A model generated the notes under the pieces. That model was not told the origin of the DNA. It saw nothing but the letters and a program-made list of their open reading frames with translations, and ran no database searches. The translations under genes were made by a program, and so were the position numbers. From NCBI RefSeq assembly GCF_964019385.1, contig NC_088655.1, positions 4,740,264 to 4,804,263 on the forward strand: 64,000 bases of DNA, given 5' to 3'. This document shows positions 46,096 to 56,986 of this stretch, one piece after another (the stretch's first letter is position 1; every line of letters starts with the position of its first letter). Source of the DNA: Sycon ciliatum. Taxonomy: Eukaryota > Porifera > Calcarea > Leucosolenida > Sycettidae.

Positions 46096-47033
46096 AGGCG
46101 GGCCGCATAAGCACGTGGCAAGCGCAAATAGCGTAAGACGTACCCACGAGGCCACAACGCGAGAGTACGGCAGCATAGCAGAGTACGAGAGTACGATGCC
46201 GGATCAACGCAGGGCGGACCACGGTGTGGTAGTGCCACAGCACGAGGCACCTCAGCAGTTGGAGGTGGCGAACGCAGGGACAGCATCAATATTGGCAGCT
46301 AGCAGCAGCAGCAGATGGGCGTGATTTTTTTTTTTTTTTCTTCTTCAAGACTAGCAACGAGGAGCAGCAGGCAACCCTCGTTTCACTCGTGATTGCTTAA
46401 TCACATGGCAAAAACAACAAAAATGCAACCCCATTCTATGGTGCTATGATGTGTGTGTCTCGGGGGGAGGGGCGATAATTATTTTTTCTAAGAAAGAGCT
46501 TTGCTGATGTGGTGTATTTTGAACTCATGAGAAATCTTCACCGTGATCGTCTTCGTCAAATATCATATCTTCTCTTTTCTCTCTCTGCCGCGGTGCTTTT
46601 TGTCGCTCCATTGTCGTGAGTTCCCTTTGGAACGTAGACGAGAATTATTATTATTATTATTATTATTATTAAAGGCTGAATTATGCTTCCCATTATGCCC
46701 AAATTATGCCAGTGATTATGCTACATGTACATTATACTGGAATTATGCCAATGATGGCGCTATGCTATGCTGCGGTCCAATCTACTAGTATGGTGAACTC
46801 AGTACAAACAGTCCTTGGCGGATTACGCTCGGTAATTTGCTGAATTATGCTTTCCATTATGCCAGTGATTTTGCTACGTTAACAATTATGCTGGTATTAT
46901 GCCAAGGATGGTGGCACACTGTGCCCTTGTACTCTTGTTGCACTTTGCAGCGTTACACGAATGAAAGCGATAGCATGGCTGTAAGGCTCTGGCTGATTTT
47001 CTGACAGCAGCCCAGCTATATACATCTTTACTT
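46096..47033. other. no gene; (ATT)n and ATTATGC-rich transposon debris
   Basis: T-run at 46325-46339; (ATT)n at 46644-46671. From 46675 to 46930, many TTATGC motifs and a phrase TTGGCGGATTACGCTCGG (also at 43679, as TTGGCGGATTATGCTCGG) indicate decayed hAT-like subterminal sequence. Confidence 0.45.
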
Positions 47034-47040
47034 ACTCAAT

Positions 47041-47084
47041 CTGCGGACAGAACTGTTTCGTCCTTTGTGGACTCGTCAGCGCAG
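47041..47084 (-). ncRNA. hammerhead ribozyme, array unit 1
   Basis: Minus strand: stem I CTGCG/CGCAG, core CTGACGA, stem II GTCC-ACAAA-GGAC, core GAAA, stem III ACAG/CTGT with TT loop, cleavage after GTC (between 47046 and 47045). Outer stem I continues past an internal loop with CTC/GAG. Confidence 0.93.
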
Positions 47085-47266
47085 CACAGAGGAAATGAGG
47101 CCGAACCTGATAGCAATGGAAATAAAAATTTCCAATCAGGCCCGAACGTACCTTGCCAGAGTGCTCAAACTGACAAGTCAGTGAGCTCTGCATAACGCAA
47201 ACAGCAAAGGCACTACCCCACGCAAGAGTGCTCAACTGCTACAAGAGCAGGAGCGAAATACTCAAT

Positions 47267-47310
47267 CTGCGGACAGAACTGTTTCGTCCTTTGTGGACTC
47301 GTCAGCGCAG
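47267..47310 (-). ncRNA. hammerhead ribozyme, array unit 2
   Basis: Identical motif to unit 1, all core bases present. Confidence 0.93.
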
Positions 47311-47492
47311 CACAGAGGAAATGAGGCCGAACCTGATAGCAATGGAAATAAAAATTTCCAATCAGGCCCGAACGTACCTTGCCAGAGTGCTCAAACTGAC
47401 AAGTCAGTGAGCTCTGCATAACGCAAACAGCAAAGGCACTACCCCACGCAAGAGTGCTCAACTGCTACAAGAGCAGGAGCGAAATACTCAAT

Positions 47493-47536
47493 CTGCGGAC
47501 AGAACTGTTTCGTCCTTTGTGGACTCGTCAGCGCAG
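47493..47536 (-). ncRNA. hammerhead ribozyme, array unit 3
   Basis: Identical motif to unit 1, all core bases present. Confidence 0.93.
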
Positions 47537-47719
47537 CACAGAGGAAATGAGGCCGAACCATGATAGCAATGGAAATAAAAATTTCCAATCAGGCCCGAAC
47601 GCACCTTGCCAGAGTGCTCAAACTGACAAGTCAGTGAGCTCTGCATAACGCAAACAGCAAAGGCACTACCCCACGCAAGAGTGCTCAACTGCTACAAGAG
47701 CAGGAGCGAAATACTCAAT

Positions 47720-47763
47720 CTGCGGACAGAACTGTTTCGTCCTTTGTGGACTCGTCAGCGCAG
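47720..47763 (-). ncRNA. hammerhead ribozyme, array unit 4
   Basis: Identical motif to unit 1, all core bases present. Confidence 0.93.
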
Positions 47764-47946
47764 CACAGAGGAAATGAGGCCGAACCATGATAGCAATGGA
47801 AATAAAAATTTCCAATCAGGCCCGAACGTACCTTGCCAGAGTGCTCAAACTGACAAGTCAGTGAGCTCTGCATAACGCAAACAGCAAAGGCACTACCCCA
47901 CGCAAGAGTGCTCAACTGCTACAAGAGCAGGAGCGAAATACTCAAT

Positions 47947-47990
47947 CTGCGGACAGAACTGTTTCGTCCTTTGTGGACTCGTCAGCGCAG
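47947..47990 (-). ncRNA. hammerhead ribozyme, array unit 5
   Basis: Identical motif to unit 1, all core bases present. Confidence 0.93.
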
Positions 47991-48172
47991 CACAGAGGAA
48001 ATGAGGCCGAACCTGATAGCAATGGAATTAAAAATTTCCAATCAAGCCCGAACGTACCTTGCCAGAGTGCTCAAACTGACAAGTCAGTGAGCTCTGCATA
48101 ACGCAAACAGCAAAGGCACTACCCCACGCAAGAGTGCTCAACTGCTACAAGAGCAGGAGCGAAATACTCAAT

Positions 48173-48216
48173 CTGCGGACAGAACTGTTTCGTCCTTTGT
48201 GGACTCGTCAGCGCAG
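48173..48216 (-). ncRNA. hammerhead ribozyme, array unit 6
   Basis: Identical motif to unit 1. The unit is complete through the core and stops at 48300, where unrelated sequence and a (TG)n tract begin. Confidence 0.93.
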
Positions 48217-48321
48217 CACAGAGGAAATGAGGCCGAACCATGATAGCAATGGAAATAAAAATTTCCAATCAGGCCCGAACGTACCTTGCCAGAGTTCTCA
48301 AAGAAGAGGCACCTGTGACGT

Positions 48322-48450
<129 letters not shown>

Positions 48451-48518
48451 ACGCTCCTTATAAAGAAGAGGCCCCTGTGACGTGTGTGTTTGTGTCACGC
48501 TGCCCTATCCTAGGCCCT

Positions 48519-48669
48519 GAGCACGCGAAGCGTGCGAACAGTGTAGCACAGTGCAAGTGTAGCTAGCGGCCGCAGAAGCACTGAGCACGCGAAGCGTGCG
48601 AACGAAGCGTGCGAATCGTGTAGCTAGCGGAAGCAACCACAGAAGCACTGAGCACGCGAAGCGTGCGAA
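48519..48669. repeat. GAGCACGCGAAGCGTGCGAA hairpin repeats
   Basis: The short hairpin unit occurs three times here and again at about 50143-50163 and 50230-50250, i.e. on both sides of the foldback, in direct orientation. Confidence 0.8.
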
Positions 48670-50127
48670 GTATGGAATCGAGCATGAGTACGAGGACGAA
48701 AGTGCGGAATCGGAGCCCGACGCGCGCTAGCGCGGAGGGCTCCGATTCTAGCACTTGAGTCCGAGTACGAATGCTTTGATACCATTTCTGACATGCATTG
48801 CACGAACTACTTCGTACTACTAGTACTACTACATGTAGTACTTCACACATACCTAGTACCTACTCAAGGCACGCACACTAGACCAGACAAGGAACACAAC
48901 TACCGGTAGTCGCCAGTTTAGTACTTCAGACATGTTACATAATGACTAATGTACACAGTCACAACACAGAGATAAAACAAGGGCGGTCTAGTCAGCTAAA
49001 AACCAGGTCAGTTCAGCTTCTCTTCTTCGCAGTGACTACAGCCTACAGCCTACAGGTGCAGGTGAACATTGCAGTTTGCAAAAAAAAAAGCGGCCTCTGA
49101 TGGCTGAATCGGAGCACGCCTAGGCGTGCTCCGATTCAATCGGAGCACGCCTGGGCGTGCTCCGATTGGAAAATCGGAGACCTGCAAGCGCTCACAGGTC
49201 TTCAGTGGCTGATTCAAAGCACGGCAAGTCGCGCTAGGATTCGCTGTTGCCATGTCGATTGTCATGTGACATGTCAGAATCGTGTTTCTGACATGTCACA
49301 TGACAATCGACATGGCAACAGCGAATCCTAGCGCGACTTGCCGTGCTTTGAATCAGCCACTGAAGACCTGTGAGCGCTTGCAGGTCTCCGATTTTCCAAT
49401 CGGAGCACGCCCAGGCGTGCTCCGATTGAATCGGAGCACGCCTAGGCGTGCTCCGATTCAGCCATCAGAGGCCGCTTTTTTTTTTTTTTTTTTTGGCTGC
49501 AGTTCTGGATGGAGAGTCTCCAACTGCAACCAATGCTGCTACCCGTGCTCTTACAGCGCCAACAACGAGCGTTCAGCGATCACAGCAGCAGACTGAGTTC
49601 CACGATCCCGACATTGATGAGTACACCGCAACTTGTGACCCAACAGTGCAATCCCCAACTCACCAACGGTCTCTGATGCAGAAAGCTACGAAGACCATCA
49701 ACTTTTCCGGAGCTCAGTTTGGTGCAAACTGCAATGTTCACCTGCACCTGTAGGCTGTAGGCTGTAGTCACTGCGAAGAAGAGAAGCTGAACTGACCTGG
49801 TTTTTAGCTGACTAGACCGCCCTTGTTTTATCTCTGTGTTGTGACTGTGTACATTAGTCATTATGTAACATGTCTGAAGTACTAAACTGGCGACTAGTTG
49901 TGTTCCTTGTCTGGTCTAGTGTGCGTGCCTTGAGTAGGTACTAGGTATGTGTGAAGTACTACATGTAGTAGTACTAGTAGTACGAAGTAGTTCGTGCAAT
50001 GCATGTCAGAAATGGTATCAAAGCATTCGTACTCGGACTCAAGTGCTAGAATCGGAGCCCTCCGCGCTAGCGCGCGTCGGGCTCCGATTCCGCACTTTCG
50101 TCCTCGTACTCATGCTCGATTCCATAC
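48670..50127. mobile_element. giant foldback (inverted repeat arms about 610 bp)
   Basis: Left arm 48670-49279, loop of 6 nt, right arm 49286-50127. The arms pair nearly perfectly from the central TCTGACATGTCACATGACA outward to GTATGGAATCGAGCATGAG / its complement. The right arm has about 232 extra bases (49486-49722) next to a poly-T run that matches a shorter poly-A in the left arm. Smaller palindromes such as GAGCACGCCTAGGCGTGCTC are nested within each arm. It resembles a foldback transposon or a recent inverted duplication; no TSD was seen. Confidence 0.85.
49495..49722 (+). pseudogene. coding-like segment present in only one foldback arm
   Basis: The plus-strand frame reads SPTATNAATRALTAPTTSVQ.. 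then FHDPDIDEYTATCDPTVQSP and TINFSGAQFGANCNVHLHL, ending with a stop inside the shared arm (about 49753). Composition and codon flow look protein-like (Thr/Ser/Gln-rich with a short C-terminal strand motif). The end GANCNVHLHL is also encoded by the left arm, so the segment was either captured by one arm or lost from the other. Family not recognised. Confidence 0.4.
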
Positions 50128-50295
50128 AGCCACCACCACGTGCTGAGCACGCGAAGCGTGCGAACAGTGTATGTAGGTGGTAGCAGACACGATCAGTACG
50201 AGTAGCAGTAGCAGCCGCGCGCAGAAGCACTGAGCACGCGAAGCTGCGTGCGAATCATGTAGCCACCTAGCCTAGGCCATAGGCATAGGTAGCAA

Positions 50296-50633
50296 TAGGG
50301 CTTGAAAGTGCTACGTCACAGCATAGCAACAATTTCAAAAATTCAAAAACTGGATCCACTTGGATCCAGTTTTTGTATGGATCCAAGCACATTTCAAGCG
50401 GTCTTACCCACAGCATGGTGATGTAGCCAGTGAAACTGACTGATTTGGCTACTGGGGGCGGGGTTACAACTGGTGGCGAAATAAAAGTCACACCTGCATG
50501 CGACATGAGTGGGTTGCTATGCACCCACATACATAGGCAATAGCAAAGTCACACCTTAGTGGATCCAAAAGTAGAAATCTGATGTCAACTTACTACTCCC
50601 TGGCCGTTTTGACGTCATCACTTTCAAGCCCTA
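50296..50633. mobile_element. MITE with TAGGGCTTGAAAGTG ends
   Basis: TAGGGCTTGAAAGTG at the left and CACTTTCAAGCCCTA at the right, followed inward on both sides by a TGACGTCA-like motif. Contains a perfect hairpin AAAACTGGATCCA..TGGATCCAGTTTT at 50345-50375. Flanking 8-mers do not match, so the TSD is lost or different. hAT-like by termini. Confidence 0.6.
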
Positions 50634-53600
50634 TACTGAGTACTAACCGCACAAGCGCTGCGGACCACGTGAACCGTTCTCTGCAAATAGAAACATCTGC
50701 AACAAAAGGATACAAAAGATCTGCACTGACCAGTCCGTGCGCCAGATTCAAAAAAGTCGTCTAAAAGTTGACTTTTCATTTTCTGCACTGGGCAGTTTGC
50801 GGGTACTTTTTGAGTCGCATTCTCAATGGTGGACAATTTTGGAAAATGGTTTTGTGTCTATGGCTCGTTTGTTTTGGCATTTCGCTACCTGTGTGGTGAG
50901 CCTAAAAATTGCGCTTAGCCGTGGCAACGCAATGGTGTATTCCGTTTTTCAGCCAGATGACTTGTTTCGCTGTGGTCCGGCATCTTCCTAGATTCTCAGC
51001 CGTCGTCGAATTTGAGTATTTTCGAAACATTTTTTAGGGTGCAGGCGTGGGGCAAGGCTTTCACTCCCAGCCAATGGCACCATTTGGCATAACTCAGCCC
51101 TATGAACACGTCACCAGGCCCTCGTTAGTGTCCAGCCCATATTTCCGAAAAATGGACTGGACTTGAAACTTGAGTGTACAGACAGTACTATGCATTATGC
51201 ACGTAATGACCGTTGCAATAACTTTCGCAAGCTACACGACAAGGACTCGCTGCAGAATAAGTCTGAATAACATAATGATATTCACACCATATGCCATTGT
51301 GGTGCACCGTGATACCAATGACAGTATATTTATCGGTGATCAATTGCTTACTGGGTCGCTCCGTTGCCGAGAACGTCAACTTTGCGGACTGTGGAATGAC
51401 CCGCGACACCGCCAACCACCCCTGACACAAAGCCAAATGCTGAAAGAGCTGACTGATACGGTACCTAGCAAGTTAACTGGATAATGCTCATCTTCAACAA
51501 AACCAGGACATAAAACAGTGCTATGATAAACTACCTCCAGTCACCGGAAACAAATACAGTGCATTACGCATATGGATAGAGATTGCACTAGGACATGTAT
51601 AATTGTATACCAATCTTAGAGAAACAAAACAAGTTATCGAGTCTATACCATCAGAGTTGGCAGCTATATGTATTGGATTCTCCTGGTGTGCAGAATGATG
51701 CTGGCGGCGTGGTTCATATCCACTGTTGGCTTGCTGTCGGCAGTACCTTCACTATATTATCACGTCTAAGGCATTTTATAGTCTGCATGACTTGGATCAG
51801 AACGCCATAGTTATCCACACGAGAATGGTAATAAATCCAGATCACTAAGGCCTTCTTCATTGCAGTTGGCGCAATGCGTTCACGGGATCGCGTCTCCGAC
51901 CTCCAAATTGTAATTATAGCTGGCTAGTCTGTTGTTTATTGGCAGACAAGAATTGCGATGCTTCTTCAAAAGAGGCAGTTTAGCGATGTCTGTCCATGAC
52001 ATATTCCGCATTGCTGTGTGTGGAAGGAAAGGTGCAACAATATTAGATTGCTGCTGGCCATAGACATCAAACTGCAACATCTGGGCTTCAGCTGTCACAG
52101 GTCCATTGACAGAGAGACTGCCGCATATTGCACATACTGCAAACTATTGACTTCATGCCATCGCCTCATGGATCAGAAGTCACCACACTGAAAGAAGAAC
52201 AGCAGAGGAAAACAGAACTGATGCAGTTAATCGATGCAGTTAATTGGCAGCAACAAATTTACTCCTTCATTTTCATTCGACGAATTTGAGTCGTGTAATG
52301 CAAGAAAAAAGTCAGAGAGCAGGATCTAGGAGAGGGCATGCACCAGTGCTGTTGTGCCTATAATAATTAGATGCTCAGAATTTCACCACAATAATGCACA
52401 TAATACTGACATATTTACACTATGCAACCTAGTAGTCAACAAATTCAGAAAAAAATCTAGTACTTCAGCTGGTGAAATATCCCACCTCTATCCCCTAAGC
52501 TCAAATGTCCCTGTAAAATTGATAAAGGATTGGTAGATGCTCACTCGGAGTGGTGTTTGAAAAGTAACACAACAGGTCATGACGATTTAGAGCATGCTCA
52601 ATTGTCTCTTCTCATAAAATCACAATATTGCCTGTGCGTGGTTTATTTCGGGTGCAATTGTGGGGCACAAAGGTATCACTCTAATTTCTCGTGCATTCGA
52701 AAGATAAAGCTTTGGTCTATCACCCCACAAAGCGGCTTTAGTGTCCGCGATGGGTAAATGCCTTACCTAGTGTGAAATTGGTGACCATATTCCTCGTTTC
52801 AGCAATTACAAAAATGAGACATTCGTCCTTGGTGGCTGCTCACGAACTGCAAGCTCCAAAATAATTTTCCAGGGTACGGCCATAGGTGTCTACATCACTC
52901 CGAGCCATCTCTCCAGTGTAGGAAAGGTCTCCTGACGAGACTAGAAGGGCTCTAAGCAGCAAATTTCATTCAAATATTCACCATTCGGAGATAGGCGAAA
53001 TCAACAGAAAACAAGCCCGCAGGTGCGGCGCCTTGGAGGCTACGATTCCCGCGAGAAAATGAAAATCGGTCTCTCAAGGGCCTTGGCGCACGGACTGTGA
53101 CTGCACTCTGCATCTGCAGTGAAGAGCGCATCGCACTTTTGTTCGTAAGTTTATGAATTTTTTGAGCCGCTTCATCCGCCACCAGGTGATGGACAACCCT
53201 GACCAGCCTCCCGAAGGCGTAACAGACGTCCCTCCTTCTCCTTCCAACGATGAAGAACCTCCCTAGCGATCCCTATAGTCCGTGAGCCAAAACTCAAAAT
53301 CACAAGTGCCGTTGCACTCTCGGAGGGACAAGTCGCCGCTTACAGTGTTGGTCAAGGACATCACAAAGGATACGTTTTCGCTTGTTGGACGTTCCAGAAC
53401 CGATCCAGAGGCTTGTGGCTCAATGTAGCTGAACCATCGGACCTTATTTGTCAGCTCGGATCACGTGACCCACCCCGCTGCCGCGTGCGGCAAACAGCAG
53501 CGAGAGAGCGCTAAGTCTGACCCGCGAGCGTTTCTTGCGACTAGTCGACTAGCGCGCGCTCGTGAGATGCACACAAGCGCGCTGGCCCAGAATGCTTTGT

Positions 53601-53779
53601 GGCTGTTAGTTTTAGCTTGGCGCGCTCCGACCTTTGTTGAGAGAGAATAGCAGTAGACGGCGCTGTAAATTTGAATAATTACTAGTCCATTTTTGAGAGA
53701 GAAAGGAAAGCATACCCTCCTGGACAAAAAATTATAATTGGTAGACTGCAGCGCTTCAGAGCTGGTACTGGATGACCTC
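50634..53779. other. no firm gene in 3.1 kb
   Basis: Two stretches look weakly coding. At 51170-51484 (plus) there is a 104-codon frame with DTNDSIFIGDQLLTGSLRCR, possibly a retroelement remnant. At 51880-52098 (minus) a frame (MLQFDVYGQQQSNIVAPFLP then SWTDIAKLPLL) ends in a stop and has a plausible acceptor upstream. Neither is recognised. At 53411-53470 about 60 bp matches 57737-57799 inverted. Confidence 0.3.
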
Positions 53780-53933
53780 AAGCATTTGGCGGATCTCGTA
53801 CTCAAGCATTTGAGGCGATAATGGACGAGACTCCTGGGGAAAGGATGCAGAGAATGAAGCATTTGGCGGATCTCGTACTCAAGCATTTGAGGCGATAATG
53901 GACGAGACTCCTGGGGAAAGGATGCAGAGAATG
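53780..53933. repeat. 77-bp perfect tandem duplication
   Basis: Units 53780-53856 and 53857-53933 are identical, starting AAGCATTTGGCGGATCTCGT. The second unit contains the ATG of the candidate exon below. Confidence 0.95.
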
Positions 53934-53971
53934 AAGAGAAAACACTCGTATGTGGGAGCACTGAGAAGCAG
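53898..53971 (+). CDS. candidate first coding exon
   Basis: ATG at 53898 opens MDETPGERMQRMKRKHSYVG then ALRSR and runs into a consensus donor (GCAG|GTAAGT), leaving in phase 2. A GC-rich stretch with CACGTG at 53461-53640 lies upstream and could be a promoter. In the first copy of the tandem duplication the same ATG reads into a stop after 25 codons. No downstream exon with matching phase was identified. Confidence 0.35.
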
Positions 53972-54189
53972 GTAAGTTCTAGTGCAATTCCTAGCCAGTA
54001 ATTAATTTCTCGCCATACGTTCTCTTTTTTGGTGTCTTCGTACAAGTAGGTCTCCTAATATTCCTAAATTCTCCTGCCAGACCGAGACTGCATAGAGTAA
54101 TGCCAGTACACTTGCAGCAAGAGTACATCGCCAGAGTGTGTAGCTATAGTACATAATAATGATCTATGCTGCATAAAATGATTTCATAG

Positions 54190-54690
54190 CAATTTCGGTA
54201 AAGGTACAGTTAGGGTGCCAAATTATTTCGCACTTTCTCAGTGTTCTGCGTACTGTCACCGCGTGCTTCAAAACACAGTAGCTGTTGACATGGACTTTAT
54301 TTTCATCAGAACCGATCAGACAAGGTACTGTTGACGCATGCTTTGGAGCAGTGAGCCGAAGGTGTTTTCCTCCTGCCGAACTCTTTGCCTCAACACGAAC
54401 TCGCAGATGTAGTTAGGAAGCAACTTGCGGGACGTGCCGAAGTTGCGTTTTGAGCGCTTCGCGCGCATCCACATATTTTCGACATTGTTGGTATTGAGCA
54501 CCGGGACGCCCAGCCATTACCACAAAAAGGCACAAAGTCAAAGGAAACAACGCTAACGACACAAAACTTCGAAACACACTCAGGCACGCTAGAAAGTACA
54601 CAGAAAGCACGCATGACAGTACGCAGAACACTGAGAAAGTGCGAAATAATCTGGCACGCTAAACTGCACCTTAACCGCAATTTCCCTATG
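54190..54690. mobile_element. Merlin-like MITE with long TIRs
   Basis: Inverted repeats of about 80 bp: ATTATTTCGCACTTTCTCAG then TGTTCTGCGTACTGTCA in the left arm and its complement in the right arm. Outer ends are diverged (GGTACAGTTAGGGTGCC versus GGTGCAGTTTAGCGTGCC). It contains a transposase C-terminal fragment (54316-54501, minus). The TSD could not be fixed. Confidence 0.6.
54316..54501 (-). pseudogene. Merlin/IS1016-type DDE transposase C-terminal fragment
   Basis: Reads MLNTNNVENMWMRAKRSKR, then NFGTSRKLLPNYICEFVLRQ. The 'NTNxVEnxWxxxKr..GT.R..L..Y..EF..R' layout is that of the last catalytic Glu region in Merlin and ISXO2-like transposases. Only this portion remains. Confidence 0.6.
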
Positions 54691-56986
54691 CCTAACCAAC
54701 TTCAATAGCAATTTGAAAAAGTGTAGCCATTTTTCATAAACAAACAACTTGACAACATTGTTCTTCTGTAATGTGCCGCTGGCATCTCCATGTCTAATCG
54801 TCCCCATCAAAGCCACTTGCTGACTACTTACTAGTAAAATGGGTTTGGACGGTTGTCAGATTAGCTGACATGTTTCAGCCAACACAAACATAAGCAGTCG
54901 TCAACTCTTAAGGCCAAAAGAGCTTGGGAAGAAAATGAGAAACCTTGGCTATGAAAGCACATGAAGCGTTAGAAAAAAAACCCGCAACCTTGGACCTGGA
55001 ATACCGGTGTCTCCTCCAGAGGCTGTTCAAGCGACCCTGTTGACGACTACAGTCAAACATCGTTAGGACGAACTTCAAGGGACTGAACAAGTTTGTTTGT
55101 CTTATCCGGAGTTCTTTTTATCCAAATCTGCCAAAAAATTGATATGCGTATCATATGGACTCGGATGGAGAGCAAAGGATACTTTTATAGAAAAGAAAAG
55201 GACCAAGGAACTGCAGTGCTATGATGTCCACTAACACCACCAGTTACTTGACAATGTACATCCGCCAACGTCCTTGACAGCTAAGATTTTCAGCTTGTGC
55301 TTGTCTTGGTTGCCACCACCTTCTTTTTGGGACATGCATGATGTAATAGACCAATCCCGAAAAGATAAGATTGTCTGGGTTCGAAAGGGGGCATGTTAAC
55401 TGAGAGTACACTGTACAACACATACATGACACTACCTGATCAGCATGCGGCACAGGACGTGTTTGATAGTTTGCGTGTGAATGCGGGGGTAAGTACACTG
55501 TTTTCTCGTTAGTTGCATGCAAGAGAGACGAAGCGACAGAAGGCAAAGCCCTTTGTGGGTTTTCTCTCTCGCACTGGTAATGTTCTGCTATTGGAGTCGA
55601 AATGCTAAGCCATAATCCTTGTTTCGCTCTTCTGTGTAGTGTGAAGAGGTCAACGAACATGTAGAGCTCACTTTGATGAAGTAGGCAAGGCTGTGAGCGC
55701 TGTGGCTCAAAGCGGCGATAGGCCCTAGACCTTATGAGGTATTTAGAGTGGTATTGTTTGTTGCGAGCGCTTCGTCTTGGATGAGTCCTGCCTCTTTCCT
55801 ACCAGGTTTCCTCCTATAGGACCAACCACGAAGTGACTGTACTCATCTGTAGCCGATCGATGTTCTACTGCACAAGAAGATTGCGTTTTCCAAAGACCAT
55901 CGCCATGTCACACCGTCGGTACGAGTTCATGATGAGAATCATCATTCGCGCAAGTGTGATGAAGAACTATTTCGAAAACCTGTGACAACATAGTCTCTAC
56001 CCCCGGGACGACAACTATGCGCAGGTTCTGGAAGGGGAGAATGTCTCCAGCGATAAGAACGAAGACGACGGCGGTATTTCGGCAATCTGGTGTCAGCGGA
56101 GGTTGGCAAGCTCCTCCGCCTTCGCGATCCAGTACATGTACAGTAGGTGACATGTCGACACGAGCATACGGAAACACAGCATACACTGTAGTATTGTTGC
56201 GAGAGTTTGCTGAAGAAGTCCATGTCGGAAAATCCATCAGCTCCGAAAGCTACCTGTAGGTGGGCGATGCGACTCCAGCTTCAGACTACAACAGTCAGGA
56301 CTTGTAAATAGTTGAACTTTGTGAAGCAGCAGATCGAGAAGTAATTTGAAATCGTAGCTGTTTGCGGTATGGCGGCGCTATGTAGCTTGTATTTTTTTTA
56401 CGGAGAGTCGATTGCCCCGCGAATGTTCCTCTCCTCGCCGAGAGCTAGCTGCCCTCCAAACTCCGTCAGGGTCTGCCTAAGGTACCGAAGGTTCTTTGAC
56501 TAGCTGCTGGCAGGACTCCATCAAATCCTTTAGCTTCAGCCCGGCGAGCAAACGGTCTCTCTCTCTCCTCCGCCATCAGCTGACACATACAAAATAAATA
56601 CAAAACGGTGCACTTCACACGAGCTGGCTTCCACGCGTGCCCCCTTTCACGTACCCAGACAATCTTTTTGGGGTTGGTCTATTGAAATGGAAATTTGGCC
56701 CTACTTTCGACTACTGGGTTGGAATCCTTTGAAGTAGGGGTGAAAGGATCCCTGAAAATTGGCTATCGATCACCTATAGTAACTGTTGTTAACCATTGAA
56801 TTACCGGTTTGATATAGCCATATACTCCGGTGTTCAATTTCATTGACACAGTGCTACTTTGTTCTCATTTGCGAGAAAGAAAACAACAACAAAGGTCGTC
56901 AGAATAATGAGGCCACAGATACCAGATCACTTAGAATCACAGTTTTCCACTGTAGATATTAGGTAACAAACGGGTATCTGGCTTAA
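54691..56986. other. no assignable gene in 2.3 kb
   Basis: Near 55047 a CAGTCAAACATCGTTAGGAC stretch resembles a pogo-type TIR without a found partner. At 55908-56259 both strands are open for about 90-109 codons without a recognisable domain. A (TC)n of about 14 bases lies at 56553. Confidence 0.3.

Larger units (their letters stand above)
47034..48300 (-). repeat. hammerhead-ribozyme satellite: 6 cores, 226-227-bp period
   Basis: Six near-identical cores start at 47034, 47260, 47486, 47713, 47940 and 48166. Read on the minus strand each unit is a 136-nt core (from GTTTGAGCACTCTGGC to CGCAGATTGAG) that ends in a complete hammerhead ribozyme. Cores are joined by a 90-nt spacer, which itself contains a second, diverged GTTGAGCACTCTTGC. 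The array begins and ends exactly at core boundaries (six cores, five spacers). Multimeric transcripts of the minus strand would be expected to self-cut into 226-nt monomers. No protein is encoded. This matches the layout of retrozymes and of hammerhead satellites linked to Penelope-like elements. Confidence 0.9.

Noticed and set aside
53152..53266. Protein MNFL.. joined to MDNPDQPPEGV..
   Set aside because: Counting the seven-T run puts the two parts in different frames; only a 25-codon frame remains, too little to annotate.
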